37,563 bases of DNA from Dyella_B sp966430775. GTDB lineage: Bacteria; Pseudomonadota; Gammaproteobacteria; Xanthomonadales; Rhodanobacteraceae. The notes under the pieces are model-generated. The model saw only the letters and a list, made by a program, of their open reading frames with translations, was not told where the DNA came from and did no database searches. The DNA lies in the NCBI GenBank assembly GCA_966430775.1, contig CBJMMB010000022.1, positions 1-37,563 on the forward strand, read 5' to 3'. The position numbers were made by a program, and so were the translations under genes. This document shows, piece after piece, positions 15,877 to 24,656 of this stretch (positions are counted from its first letter, which is position 1; every line of letters begins with the position of its first letter).

Positions 15877-17124
15877 ATGAAGACGTCGAACGGATTGCTC
15901 GAAGGAAAGTGGTGCCTGCGAACCATGGCAGGTGCCAGCATGCTGTTCATGCCGCTGGCCTCGCAAGCCTCCGATCTGCTGTGGACGAAGCCAACCTACA
16001 TGTCCACAAGACGGGCGGACACGTTTTCCTCGTCCGGCGCGACGCCGACCTTGCGTGACATCCCACCGCCCGCGGTGTCGACACCGCCTGATTCGCGCAA
16101 CGTGCAAGCGCTGCCTTCCACGCGTCTGGCCCTACAAGCAGATTCGGCGTCGACGGCATCGAAACGCGCCAGTGCGCAGGCGCAACTCGCCGCCCATGTC
16201 GCGGCGCCTGCCGCCATGTTGGCGTACGGCAATCAAATCAACGATGGCCTGCACCAGCGCCTGGGCGAAATTCGTAACATCATGCCCACCGACGATATCG
16301 GTGGCGAAGTATTCGTGCGCTACAGCGGTAGCGATTTCAACGTTGCGCCCGGCGCAGGACTGGCGCAGGCCGGTTATGGTTTCAAGCAGCGGGCCAACGC
16401 GGTGCAACTGGGCGGCAGCGTGATCGGTTGGAACGAGGAGGGCTCCAATCTCCGCGCCGGCTGGGCGTACGACCAAGGTTCGCTACGCGTGACGCCAAAG
16501 CGATCCGGCGCGGGCTACACAGACTACGATGCCAAAGGCATGTCGCTGTGGTTCACGGCCCAGCGCGATACCGGCCTGTATGTGGATGTCGTCGGTGGCA
16601 GCCGGCAATTCACGGGTCGCATCCAGAACGACGAAGGCAGCGGTTCAACCAGAGTGCGAGCCCGTGGTTGGGCGGCATCGGTGGAAATCGGATTGCCGAT
16701 GCCGCTTACTGACAGCCTTACTCTTGCGCCCCAGGCACAACTCACCTATCAATCCCTGCGCATCAAACCGATCGAGAACGCGGATGGGCTGGTAACGCGT
16801 AGCGGGAACGTGCAACAGACCACCGCGCGCATAGGCGTGCGTCTTGCCAAGACCGACAACGAACGTTTCGTTCCGTACGTGAAAGTGGATTTCAACCAGC
16901 ACTTCGGTGGCCAATCCAAGGTGACGTCCTTTGATCCTGACAGCGGACGGGATGCGACGCTGGATGGCGTCCGCGCCGGAGCAAGCGTTGGCCTTAGCGC
17001 AGGCATGACGATCAAGCTCACGCGCGTGATCGATTTTTACGGCGATGTCGGCATGCAGCGCCATCTGGGCGAGCGTGGCGCAAATGGGGTAACTGCCAAC
17101 GCAGGTCTGCGCATCAATTTCTAG
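15877..17124 (+). CDS. Autotransporter beta-barrel protein with almost no passenger
   Basis: This 415-residue outer-membrane protein has a signal peptide ending near ASQAS (about residue 34), a ~100-residue linker rich in Ser, Thr, Pro and Ala ending in a helical stretch (LHQRLGEIRN), and then a classical type V barrel of about 275 residues with repeated amphipathic strands and the closing GLRINF with terminal Phe. The barrel resembles those of pertactin or AidA, but the usual large beta-helical passenger is missing. The ATG at 15877 is chosen over an in-frame TTG at 15814 because it gives a normal signal peptide. It may display only the short linker, act as a porin-like barrel, or be a truncated adhesin. 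Confidence 0.88.
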   Translation: MKTSNGLLEGKWCLRTMAGASMLFMPLASQASDLLWTKPTYMSTRRADTFSSSGATPTLRDIPPPAVSTPPDSRNVQALPSTRLALQADSASTASKRASAQAQLAAHVAAPAAMLAYGNQINDGLHQRLGEIRNIMPTDDIGGEVFVRYSGSDFNVAPGAGLAQAGYGFKQRANAVQLGGSVIGWNEEGSNLRAGWAYDQGSLRVTPKRSGAGYTDYDAKGMSLWFTAQRDTGLYVDVVGGSRQFTGRIQNDEGSGSTRVRARGWAASVEIGLPMPLTDSLTLAPQAQLTYQSLRIKPIENADGLVTRSGNVQQTTARIGVRLAKTDNERFVPYVKVDFNQHFGGQSKVTSFDPDSGRDATLDGVRAGASVGLSAGMTIKLTRVIDFYGDVGMQRHLGERGANGVTANAGLRINF

Positions 17125-17478
17125 CGCTGCACATGCATGTGATAAGCGCTATCGGTGCACGCGACGCATCGTTGTCGGCGATGGCTGGCGACTCATTCTG
17201 CATGCCAGCCAATTTCGAATAATTTTCAAATACGGTCCCGGTTCGTCTCCCTATGATGCGGAAACGAACGACCCAGGTTGTGACGACCGATGCGGCAATC
17301 AAGCGATGGAACGATGTGTCTTTAAGTTTCCTTTCCGCTCTAGCCGACCACTCACAAGTGCACTTGGCGCAGTGCAAATGCACGACGCAAGGCGCTGTTC
17401 GAATCTTCCGCTCGCAACGCAGCGAGTGGTGGATGTTGCTGCCATGCGGCGGCTATTCATACCCTTAAGGAGTTATCC
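17125..17478 (+). promoter_or_regulatory. Gene-free leader of the fimbrial operon
   Basis: About 350 bp lie before the pilin gene. It probably holds the fimbrial promoter and a long untranslated leader. A TATGAT at 17252-17257 could be a -10 box, but no good -35 is found at the right distance. AAGGAG at 17467-17472 is the ribosome site for the pilin. No credible small gene is seen. Confidence 0.4.
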
Positions 17479-18045
17479 ATGAAGTGCAACAAAATCGCGT
17501 TAGCGACGGCTCTGGTGCTTGGGCTTGGTACGGCAGGCTCGGCCAGTGCGGAAACGGGTCTGATCACCTTTACCGGTTCGGTGACGGATAGCACCTGCGC
17601 TGTTTCCGGTGGCACGGGCACCGATGGCGGCACCACTAACTTTATTGTGGATCTTGCCGCTGCAGATGCCGCCGACTTGGCCACGGCGGGCTCTACGGCT
17701 CAGCGTAAGGATTTTCAGATCATTTTCAGCAACGGCAACGGTGGTGCCTGTGCTGCTGCGCTGACTTCGGTCGATTTCAGCTACTCCGCGTCGAGCCCGA
17801 ACGTCAATACCAATGGTCGTCTGAGGAACATCCTCACCGCCGCCCAGCAGGCCGCGACCAACGTGGATCTGCAGATTCTGGACGGCACCACGCCGGTGGA
17901 CTTGACGCAGGGAACGGTAAAGAACATCACCCTGTCGACCACTGGCCCGACCACCACCACCTACGGCGTGCAGTACTTCGCCACTGGTGCGGCGACGGTG
18001 GGTGGCGTGCGCTCCAACGTCATCTATAACGCGGTCTACAACTAA
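17479..18045 (+). CDS. Major fimbrial subunit (type 1 pilin family)
   Basis: This 188-residue chaperone-usher pilin has a signal peptide ending at SASA (residue 24), a donor strand region with GLITFTGSVTDSTC, a cysteine pair at residues 40 and 90 that would close the pilin fold, and a C-terminal strand NVIYNAVYN with the penultimate Tyr needed for chaperone recognition. The composition is Thr/Ala/Gly-rich, as in major subunits. A strong AAGGAG site is placed 7 bp before the ATG. It opens the operon pilin-chaperone-usher, and a GC-rich hairpin directly after the stop fits higher expression of the pilin than of the downstream genes. Confidence 0.92.
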   Translation: MKCNKIALATALVLGLGTAGSASAETGLITFTGSVTDSTCAVSGGTGTDGGTTNFIVDLAAADAADLATAGSTAQRKDFQIIFSNGNGGACAAALTSVDFSYSASSPNVNTNGRLRNILTAAQQAATNVDLQILDGTTPVDLTQGTVKNITLSTTGPTTTTYGVQYFATGAATVGGVRSNVIYNAVYN

Positions 18046-18056
18046 GCATGGCCGTT

Positions 18057-18080
18057 CGGCGGTCGCACTTGCGGCCGCCG
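18057..18080 (+). terminator. GC-rich hairpin between pilin and chaperone genes
   Basis: A 10-bp stem (18057-18066 with 18071-18080, one G-T pair) with an ACTT loop begins 12 bp after the pilin stop. There is no T run. Its place suggests partial termination or 3'-end protection of the pilin mRNA. Confidence 0.55.
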
Positions 18081-18104
18081 ACATGCAGGACTGGGCAGGA
18101 GAAG

Positions 18105-18854
18105 ATGATGACGAGCATGAGGTGTTTTGCCTTGGCGGGGCTGCTGGCCCTGGCGGCTGTTTTTGCCGGACGTGTCGAGGCCGAAGTGACGATCACCGGC
18201 ACGCGCGTGATCTATCCTGCTGCGAGCAAGGAAGTAACGGTCCAGCTTACCAATCATGCGAACGTGTCTGCGCTGGTTCAAATATGGTTGGATGACGGCA
18301 ACATGGACGCACCACCGGATCAGATAAAGGTGCCCTTCAACGTATCACCGCCTATCGTCCGCATGGAGCCGCACAAGGGCCAGGCGGTACGCGTTGCCTA
18401 CACGAAAACGCCTCTGCCGGCGGATAGAGAAAGTTTGTTTTGGTTCAATGTGCTCGAAATTCCTCCCAAGGCTGGGCCGGAAGCCGGCGAAAATCTCATG
18501 CAGTTTGCCGTTCGCACGCGCATCAAGCTGATTTTTCGCCCAAGCAATCTTTCCGCCACGCAGGCGCTGGAAGCGCCTGAACAATTGCAATGGACACTGC
18601 GTGCAGGTGAGAACGGCAAGCCGCCCGTGTTGCGCGTTACCAATCCCACGTCGTACTACGTCAATTTCGCCAGTGTCGGCGCCAAGACGGGTGGCAAGGA
18701 AATTACCGGCAAGGGCGGCTTTGTGGCGCCAAACGGCACTGCGGAGTTCCCACTCAAAGAGCTTGCCGGGCAGGGCGGCGCCATGCAGGTCGTCTTCAAG
18801 TCGATCAGCGATCTGGGTGTGGTGATTCCCTATACGAAGCCGTTGTCTCCCTGA
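18105..18854 (+). CDS. Periplasmic fimbrial chaperone (PapD/FimC family)
   Basis: This 249-residue protein binds pilins in the periplasm by donor-strand complementation. The signal peptide ends near VEA. The two immunoglobulin-like domains show GTRVIYPAASKEVTVQLTN with the conserved Arg of the subunit-binding cleft, PFNVSPPIVRMEPHKGQAVRV, RESLFWFNVLEIPP and RIKLIFRP with the conserved Lys. The start at 18105 follows CAGGAG closely; a second ATG directly after it is equally possible. It sits between pilin and usher, in the usual place. A second, divergent chaperone is encoded at 22045-22800. Confidence 0.93.
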   Translation: MMTSMRCFALAGLLALAAVFAGRVEAEVTITGTRVIYPAASKEVTVQLTNHANVSALVQIWLDDGNMDAPPDQIKVPFNVSPPIVRMEPHKGQAVRVAYTKTPLPADRESLFWFNVLEIPPKAGPEAGENLMQFAVRTRIKLIFRPSNLSATQALEAPEQLQWTLRAGENGKPPVLRVTNPTSYYVNFASVGAKTGGKEITGKGGFVAPNGTAEFPLKELAGQGGAMQVVFKSISDLGVVIPYTKPLSP

Positions 18855-18969
18855 AGAAAGATAGCGACTGTTTTGCTGCGCTGCTGCGCCGGCGAAATTT
18901 CATTGGATCGTCGCCTTGCGGCAATGGTCCGCTCAGAGCCATTCGGCGGTTAGACAAGGAGACGTTCAC

Positions 18970-21633
18970 GTGCCATCCACGGGTGAGCCACGCAGCCATC
19001 GCGCATCAGCGCGCTTATCACCGGCTCTGCTGCCGGCGCTGATCCTGGGCGCATTGGCTCAAACCGGGCATGCCGCAGAGTTGGCCGCTGCGGCGTTGCC
19101 GGCCAGTCCCGCGGTGAGCTTCGACGATGACTTCTTTCCCAAGGGCATGGCGCCCAAGGTCGACCTGTCCCACTTCGACAAAGCCAACGCGGTATTTCCC
19201 GGTACCTATCGCGGCGACGTGCTGGTCAATGGCGACTGGCGTGCGCGCACCGATATCGTCTTTGCAGAAATCACGGAAACCAAGGACGTGCAGCCTTGCT
19301 ACGACCGCAAGCTGCTGGAAAGTTTCGGTATCGACTTGGCCAAGGTGGCAGCAGCCACCGGCGAAGCGGCGCCGCGCAAGGCAGTTCCGGAACAAGGCCG
19401 CTTCTGTGGCGCCATTGGCGACTACGTGCCAGGGGCCACGGCCAGCTTCGATACCAGCAGCCAGACGCTGTCGATTTCCGTGCCGCAGATCTACACGCAG
19501 CGCAATGCGCGCGACTATGTCGATCCCAAGTATTGGGACAGCGGCATCAACGCCACCACGATCAACTACAACGCCAACGTCTATCGCGGCTCGAGTGGCG
19601 GCAACGAGCGGACCAGCGGCTATCTTGGCATTAACGCCGCGGTCAATGTGGGTTCCTGGCATGCCGTCCATCTGGGCTCGGCCAACTGGGCCACCGGCAC
19701 CCGCGGCAATTACCAGGCGGCCGCCACGTACTTGCAGCACGACGTTCCCAAGTGGAAGGCGCAGGTGGAAGTCGGCGATGTCTTTACCACCGGCAACCTC
19801 TCCGAAAGTGTGAGCCTCCGCGGCGTGCACATGTATACCGATGACCGCATGTATCCGCAGTCCCAGCGAGGGTTTGCGCCGGTCGTGCGTGGCATCGCGG
19901 ACACTAACGCGCGGGTGGTGATCAAGCAGCGTGGCTATACCATTCTCGAAACCACGGTGGCGCCGGGTCCGTTCGTCATCGATGACTTGTATGCAACCGG
20001 CTATGGCGGCGATCTCGAGGTGGAAGTGGTCGAGGCCGACGGGCGCACCAAGCGGTTCACCGTGCCTTTCTCCGCCGTGCCGCAATTGCTTCGCCCCGGC
20101 CAGGACCGCTGGGAGCTGGCAGCGGGCAAGGTACGCCAACGCGATTTCAAGGACACGCCATCGGTACTCCAGGCCACTTATCAGCGCGGCATCACCAACT
20201 CGGTGACGGGATACGGCGGTATCACGCTGGCGTCGGGCTATCATGCCGCGCTGGTCGGTGGCGCGTTGAACACGCAGGTTGGCGCGTTCTCCCTGGACCT
20301 GACCCAGTCGCGTACACGGGTAAGCGACATGTCACCCGAACAAGGTGTCAGCGTGCGCGTGGGTTACAACAAGAACATCACGCAGACCGGCACCAACCTG
20401 GCTTTCGCGGCATATCGTTACTCCACCAGCGGCTATCACAGTCTGGCCGACCTGACGTACCTGCGCGATGCTGCCGCCGGTGGTCGCTCGGCGTTGTACA
20501 GCCGGCCTCGTACGCGCAGCCAGTTGACCGCCAGCGTCTACCAGAGGCTGGGGCAGGATTACGGCCAGCTCTTCTTCACTGGGACGCGAAGCGACTATTG
20601 GGGACAGCGCGGCAGACAGGTCGATTTCACGGCGGGATACACCAACCGTTGGAGGTTTCTCACCTACAGCATTTCCGCGCAACGCACGACCGATAGCGTG
20701 GAAGATATTTCGACCATCGGCCCGATCAATCAAATCCCCGGCGCGCCCGACTTCATCAACAATCCGGTCAACAGATATCAGCGGCGCGATACGCGCGTGT
20801 ATCTTTCGCTGACCATGCCGCTAGGCAGCGCACCCAGCGCACCCACGTTTACCGTGCAGGCCAATCACTCCAAGTTGGACGGCAGCAGCAGCCAGGGCAC
20901 GGTTTCCGGTTCGGCACTGGACGACAATCGACTTGCCTACAACGCCACTGTCAACCACGCTCCCCAGGGCAATTCCTTCAACCTGTACAGCCAGTACAAC
21001 GGCGGCCACGGCAACGTACAGGCAGGCTACGCGCAGGGCCGCAACTATAAGCAAGGCAATATCGGCGCATCTGGCGGCTTGGTGTTGCATGGGGGCGGCT
21101 ATACCTGGTCGCCGCCGCTCGGGGAAACCGTCGGTCTCGTACATGCGAGGGATGCGGCCGGCGCACGCGTCGTGGCTGCGCAACGATCAGTAGTTGACGG
21201 CAACCACTATGCCGTTATCCCCAACCTCATTCCGTACCAGCTCAACCGCGTCACCCTCGATCCCAAAGGGATGGCCGCCAGTACCGAACTGGAAGAAGCC
21301 TCGCAGACCGTGGCGCCGCGAGCGCGTACCGTGTCATTGCTCAAGTACAAGACGGTCAGCGGGCGTGCCTTGCTGATTGACAGCGGTCTTTCCGATGGCA
21401 AGCCCTTGCCGTTTGGCGCGGAAGTCTTCGATGCCGAAGGCAAGAACGTCGGCGTCACCGGTCAGGGTGGCCAGGTATTCGTGCGCGGTGTGGAGAAATC
21501 TTCCGAGTTGACGGTGCGTTGGGGCCAGGGGCAGAACGATTCCTGCCGGATACGCGTCGATCTCAAGCCGCAGGCGAAAGACGCCAAGCAGGCGAGCTTC
21601 GAGCAGATGAAAGCGACTTGCACCCTTCAGTAG
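18970..21633 (+). CDS. Outer-membrane fimbrial usher (PapC/FimD family)
   Basis: This 887-residue usher polymerises and secretes the pilus. It has a signal peptide ending near GHAA (about residue 36) and an N-terminal chaperone-binding domain starting FDDDFFPKG and continuing with FPGTYRGDVLVNGDW, then the central 24-strand barrel with plug (VRGIADTNARVVIKQRGYTI, VAPGPFVIDDLY) and C-terminal domains with a late Cys pair (DSCRIRV and ATCTLQ). I choose the GTG at 18970 because AAGGAG lies 8 bp before it and the signal peptide then has normal length; the longer frame from TTG at 18916 has no ribosome site. Length is normal for the family. No stop or frameshift is seen. Confidence 0.94.
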   Translation: MPSTGEPRSHRASARLSPALLPALILGALAQTGHAAELAAAALPASPAVSFDDDFFPKGMAPKVDLSHFDKANAVFPGTYRGDVLVNGDWRARTDIVFAEITETKDVQPCYDRKLLESFGIDLAKVAAATGEAAPRKAVPEQGRFCGAIGDYVPGATASFDTSSQTLSISVPQIYTQRNARDYVDPKYWDSGINATTINYNANVYRGSSGGNERTSGYLGINAAVNVGSWHAVHLGSANWATGTRGNYQAAATYLQHDVPKWKAQVEVGDVFTTGNLSESVSLRGVHMYTDDRMYPQSQRGFAPVVRGIADTNARVVIKQRGYTILETTVAPGPFVIDDLYATGYGGDLEVEVVEADGRTKRFTVPFSAVPQLLRPGQDRWELAAGKVRQRDFKDTPSVLQATYQRGITNSVTGYGGITLASGYHAALVGGALNTQVGAFSLDLTQSRTRVSDMSPEQGVSVRVGYNKNITQTGTNLAFAAYRYSTSGYHSLADLTYLRDAAAGGRSALYSRPRTRSQLTASVYQRLGQDYGQLFFTGTRSDYWGQRGRQVDFTAGYTNRWRFLTYSISAQRTTDSVEDISTIGPINQIPGAPDFINNPVNRYQRRDTRVYLSLTMPLGSAPSAPTFTVQANHSKLDGSSSQGTVSGSALDDNRLAYNATVNHAPQGNSFNLYSQYNGGHGNVQAGYAQGRNYKQGNIGASGGLVLHGGGYTWSPPLGETVGLVHARDAAGARVVAAQRSVVDGNHYAVIPNLIPYQLNRVTLDPKGMAASTELEEASQTVAPRARTVSLLKYKTVSGRALLIDSGLSDGKPLPFGAEVFDAEGKNVGVTGQGGQVFVRGVEKSSELTVRWGQGQNDSCRIRVDLKPQAKDAKQASFEQMKATCTLQ

Positions 21634-22044
21634 ACGTCTAGCGTGACGCCTGTTGTTTGAGCGCATTGGCTGACGATCTTCAGTACGAGCCATCGTTATC
21701 CTTTATAGATAAACCGTCCATGCATCTTCACGATGCACGCAGTGTTGCTCGTGGTTGCGCCAAGCCATGCGTTCGCTCATGCAATCTTTCCGCATGTGCA
21801 AAGAGTCCGAGTCGACGCGCATTTAGGACCAATTGGATAGCCCGATGTGAGAGGTTTCTTACAGAATCGCTCGCGTCATTCGATTCGCTATCCGTCGTGT
21901 TGTTTAGGACTTATTTGATGGTTATCGGCGAGTCGCGTGTACAGAATGGCTGCTCGAGCTTGTAAGCCAATGATGGTTACTGGTCTGTTTCTCCATGGTT
22001 GCGAGCAGGTCGCCTACACAGAAATATTTTGACGGAAACATGCC
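21634..22044 (+). promoter_or_regulatory. AT-richer gene-free region with paired TTTAGGAC repeats
   Basis: This 411-bp gap splits the usher from the second chaperone and holds no credible gene. Two direct repeats, TTTAGGACCAATTGGAT (21822-21838) and TTTAGGACTTATTTGAT (21903-21919), are identical at 14 of 17 positions with starts 81 bp apart. They are good candidates for regulator sites of a promoter that drives the second chaperone and perhaps the Trb operon. Confidence 0.4.
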
Positions 22045-22800
22045 ATGAGCGGCTTGTTGCAACAGATGATCATGGCGTGCCTCGTGCTTGCTTGCACGAT
22101 GGCTGCTTCCAACATCAAGGCCGGCGTGGTGCTGAGCGGTACGCGATTCGTTTATCCGTCTCAGGAAAAAGAAATTACGGTAAAGATCACCAACCAGGGA
22201 AAACATCCCGTATTGGTGAAAGCGTGGATCGATCACGGCGAGACTGATGCATCGCCAGAAGCGATCACGGTGCCCTTTACGCTGACGCCACCGATTTTTC
22301 GCATGGACGCGGACAAGGAAATGGCGCTGCGCCTGACGTATGTCGGCGCGAACCTTCCGAAAGATCGCGAGTCGTTGTTCTGGCTCAATGTCATGGAGGT
22401 GCCACCGCGGCCAAGCGAAAAGCAGGAAGACCAGAACACCTTGCAGTTGGCGTTCCGGTACCGGTTGAAATTGTTCTTCCGTCCCGAAGGCCTGGCAGGC
22501 ACCGCAAAGGAAGCAGCCGCGGATCTGCGTTGGGCGTTGGCGGAAGAACATGGCAGGCAGGCGCTGCGGGTTTTCAATGATCGTCCGTATTACGTGTCGC
22601 TGACCGAGGTCAAGCTGAAACACGGAACACAGACGGTCGCTGCAGAGCCCGAAACGATCGCACCGTTTTCAACGCACGACTTCGTTTTGAAAACGGCGGT
22701 GAAAGACGATGCAAAAGGCCCCGGCGCCTGGTCAGTCGATTACCGATGGCTCGATGAATGGGGCGGCCTGTTGGACAAGAGCAAACCCCTGACGCGGTAG
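22045..22800 (+). CDS. Second fimbrial chaperone (PapD family)
   Basis: This 251-residue chaperone is related to the one at 18105-18854 but clearly diverged. A signal peptide ends near NIKA. It has GTRFVYPSQEKEITVKITN with the cleft Arg, PFTLTPPIFRMDADKEMALRL, RESLFWLNVMEVPP and RYRLKLFFRP with the conserved Lys. It is separated from the usher by 411 bp and precedes the Trb operon by 148 bp on the same strand. In fimbrial clusters with two chaperones, the second often serves the adhesin or minor subunits. Here the only other fimbrial-type protein in the window is the adhesin at 34299-35327, so that is the likely client (inference). Confidence 0.92.
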   Translation: MSGLLQQMIMACLVLACTMAASNIKAGVVLSGTRFVYPSQEKEITVKITNQGKHPVLVKAWIDHGETDASPEAITVPFTLTPPIFRMDADKEMALRLTYVGANLPKDRESLFWLNVMEVPPRPSEKQEDQNTLQLAFRYRLKLFFRPEGLAGTAKEAAADLRWALAEEHGRQALRVFNDRPYYVSLTEVKLKHGTQTVAAEPETIAPFSTHDFVLKTAVKDDAKGPGAWSVDYRWLDEWGGLLDKSKPLTR

Positions 22801-22820
22801 AGGTTGCAAGTGTGTTGTCT

Positions 22821-22837
22821 TCGCCTCATGGAGGCGA
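22821..22837 (+). other. Small hairpin between second chaperone and trbB
   Basis: A 7-bp inverted repeat TCGCCTC/GAGGCGA with a three-base loop lies 20 bp after the chaperone stop, with no T run. It probably does not stop transcription into trbB. Confidence 0.35.
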
Positions 22838-22948
22838 GGAGATAAAGCGATAGTCCAATGCGTTCCTTCTTTTGTCTGGGGCAGTTTCTCTGCCGCTTCT
22901 AGGAAGGCTGCGCCTTCGGAATGCGATACGGAGCCACGAGGTGAACTG

Positions 22949-23920
22949 ATGGAAAATCCGAATATCAGTAGCGCGACGACCGGCTTCGTAAAAGAGCGCG
23001 CGAAGGAAAAGCTGATACGCGATCTCGGCGATACCTTCCTGAAGGCGTTTCGCGACCCCAAGACCATCGAGATCATGCTCAATGCGGATGGCCGCCTGTG
23101 GCAGGAACGCCTCGGCGAAGGCATGCGTGTGATCGGAAAGATGCGCGCAAGCCAGTCCGAAGCGGTGATCAAGACGGTGGCCGGTTTCTACGGCAAGGAA
23201 ATCACGCGCAGCAAGCCAGTGCTGGAATCGGAATTCCCGCTTGATGGCTCGCGCTTCGCCGCGCAGCTCCCGCCGGTTGTCGCTGCCCCGACGTTTGCGC
23301 TCAGAAAAAGAGCCATAGCCGTCTTCACGTTGGACGATTACGTGGCGAAGGGCATCATGACTCGCCAGCAGCGCGACGTGCTCGGCCGGTCGGTACGCGA
23401 GCATCGGAACATCCTGGTGATCGGCGGCACCGGCTCGGGCAAGACCACCCTGGTGAATGCGGTCATCCGTGAGATGGCCGACGTCAGCGCGAATGAGCGC
23501 GTACTGATCATCGAAGACACCGGCGAAATCCAGTGCGACGCCGAAAACGTCGTGCAATACCACACCACCATGGAAGTGGGCATGACGCAGCTGCTGCGTA
23601 CTTCGTTGCGCATGCGGCCGGATCGCATCCTTGTCGGCGAGGTGCGCGGTCCGGAGGCGCTCGATCTGCTTATGGCCTGGAACACGGGTCACGAAGGTGG
23701 AGCGGCAACGCTGCATGCGAACGATGCGCGCGCCGGGCTCAGTCGCCTCGCCATGTTGATCAGCATGCATCCGGACGCGCCGCGCCCGATCGAGCCGTTG
23801 ATCGGCGAGGCGGTGCATGTGCTGGTGCATATCGAACGCACGCCAAAAGGGCGTCGTGTGCAGGAAATCGTCGAAGTCGACGGCTACGAAGACGGGCGCT
23901 ATGTGCTGCGCCAGATTTAA
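22949..23920 (+). CDS. trbB: P-type T4SS traffic ATPase TrbB (VirB11 family)
   Basis: This 323-residue cytoplasmic hexameric ATPase energises pilus assembly and substrate transfer. The length matches TrbB of RP4 (about 320). An N-terminal domain is followed by the RecA-like core with Walker A GGTGSGKTT at about 159-167, an Asp box LIIEDTGEIQ, Walker B region RPDRILVGEVRGPEALDLL, and the His box with GHEGGAATLHAND. GAGGTG precedes the ATG. It is the first gene of a Trb operon whose gene order follows that of RP4 and the Ti-plasmid trb regions. Confidence 0.95.
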   Translation: MENPNISSATTGFVKERAKEKLIRDLGDTFLKAFRDPKTIEIMLNADGRLWQERLGEGMRVIGKMRASQSEAVIKTVAGFYGKEITRSKPVLESEFPLDGSRFAAQLPPVVAAPTFALRKRAIAVFTLDDYVAKGIMTRQQRDVLGRSVREHRNILVIGGTGSGKTTLVNAVIREMADVSANERVLIIEDTGEIQCDAENVVQYHTTMEVGMTQLLRTSLRMRPDRILVGEVRGPEALDLLMAWNTGHEGGAATLHANDARAGLSRLAMLISMHPDAPRPIEPLIGEAVHVLVHIERTPKGRRVQEIVEVDGYEDGRYVLRQI

Positions 23921-23943
23921 CTCAGCCTTAGAGGTGAATTTGC

Positions 23944-24345
23944 ATGTTCAATAATGTTTCTGCATATCAGGTACTGCGCTCTTATACACCGTTCTTATTG
24001 TTGCTTTGTGCAGTGATGGTTCTTTTGTTGATGCCAGATATTGCGCATGCAACGACCGAAAACAATACACAGAATCTTCCCTTTGAAGAGCCTCTGCAGA
24101 AGCTGAAGAACTCGCTCACGGGTCCTGTCGCCTTTGGCATTTCCTTGGTCGGTATTGTCGCAGCTGGGGCGGTATTGATTTTTGGTGGTGAGATGAGCGG
24201 CTTCCTGCGTACCCTCGTGTTCTTGGTGCTTGTCATCGCTCTCATTGTCAATGCCGGCGGCCTGATCAAAATCATGTCGGGTGACGGAGCGATGATTGCC
24301 GCACAGGTCGAGCATTCATTGCGCATGCTCCGAGGCGTGGCCTAA
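23944..24345 (+). CDS. trbC: T4SS major pilin TrbC (VirB2 family)
   Basis: This 133-residue pilin precursor has a long signal peptide ending in AHA (residue 36), then a mature part with two hydrophobic helices (about 62-80 and 85-105), as in VirB2/TrbC. In RP4, TrbC is trimmed and cyclised by the TraF peptidase; a TraF-like gene is present at 35332-35946, so cyclisation is plausible here. The stop overlaps the next start (TAATG). The gene is richer in A+T than its neighbours. Confidence 0.88.
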   Translation: MFNNVSAYQVLRSYTPFLLLLCAVMVLLLMPDIAHATTENNTQNLPFEEPLQKLKNSLTGPVAFGISLVGIVAAGAVLIFGGEMSGFLRTLVFLVLVIALIVNAGGLIKIMSGDGAMIAAQVEHSLRMLRGVA

Positions 24346-24656
24346 TGGCCATCCGCACCGTTCCGATTCGCCGCTCCGGCAATCGCGACAATCTGTTTAT
24401 GGGTGGCGACCGTGAGCTGGTGATGCTCACCGGCCTGCTGGCCGGGGCGCTGGTTTTCAGCGCCCAGGACATCAAGGCCTTCGTGGTGGGCGTCACGTTG
24501 TGGCTGCTGTCGCTCTACCTGTTCCGCGTCATGGCCAAGGCCGATCCGAAGATGCGGCACGTATATCTGCGCCAGCGTCGCTATCGGTCTTATTACCCGG
24601 CGCGGTCCACGCCGTATCGCGTGAACGGGCCGGCTGAAGAGAGGCAGTACCGATGA
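24345..24656 (+). CDS. trbD: T4SS inner-membrane protein TrbD (VirB3 family)
   Basis: This 103-residue protein has an N-terminal polar section with IRRSGNRDNLFMGGDREL typical of TrbD/VirB3, two membrane segments (about 24-41 and 44-62) and a basic, Tyr/Arg-rich C-terminus. VirB3-type proteins work together with the VirB4 ATPase; the gene is coupled to trbE by an ATGA overlap at 24653. Confidence 0.9.
   Translation: MAIRTVPIRRSGNRDNLFMGGDRELVMLTGLLAGALVFSAQDIKAFVVGVTLWLLSLYLFRVMAKADPKMRHVYLRQRRYRSYYPARSTPYRVNGPAEERQYR

Noticed and set aside
21657..21965. 102-codon plus-strand frame between usher and second chaperone
   Set aside because: No ribosome site, Cys/Arg/Ser-rich random-like product, low similarity to any pilin; treated as gene-free.
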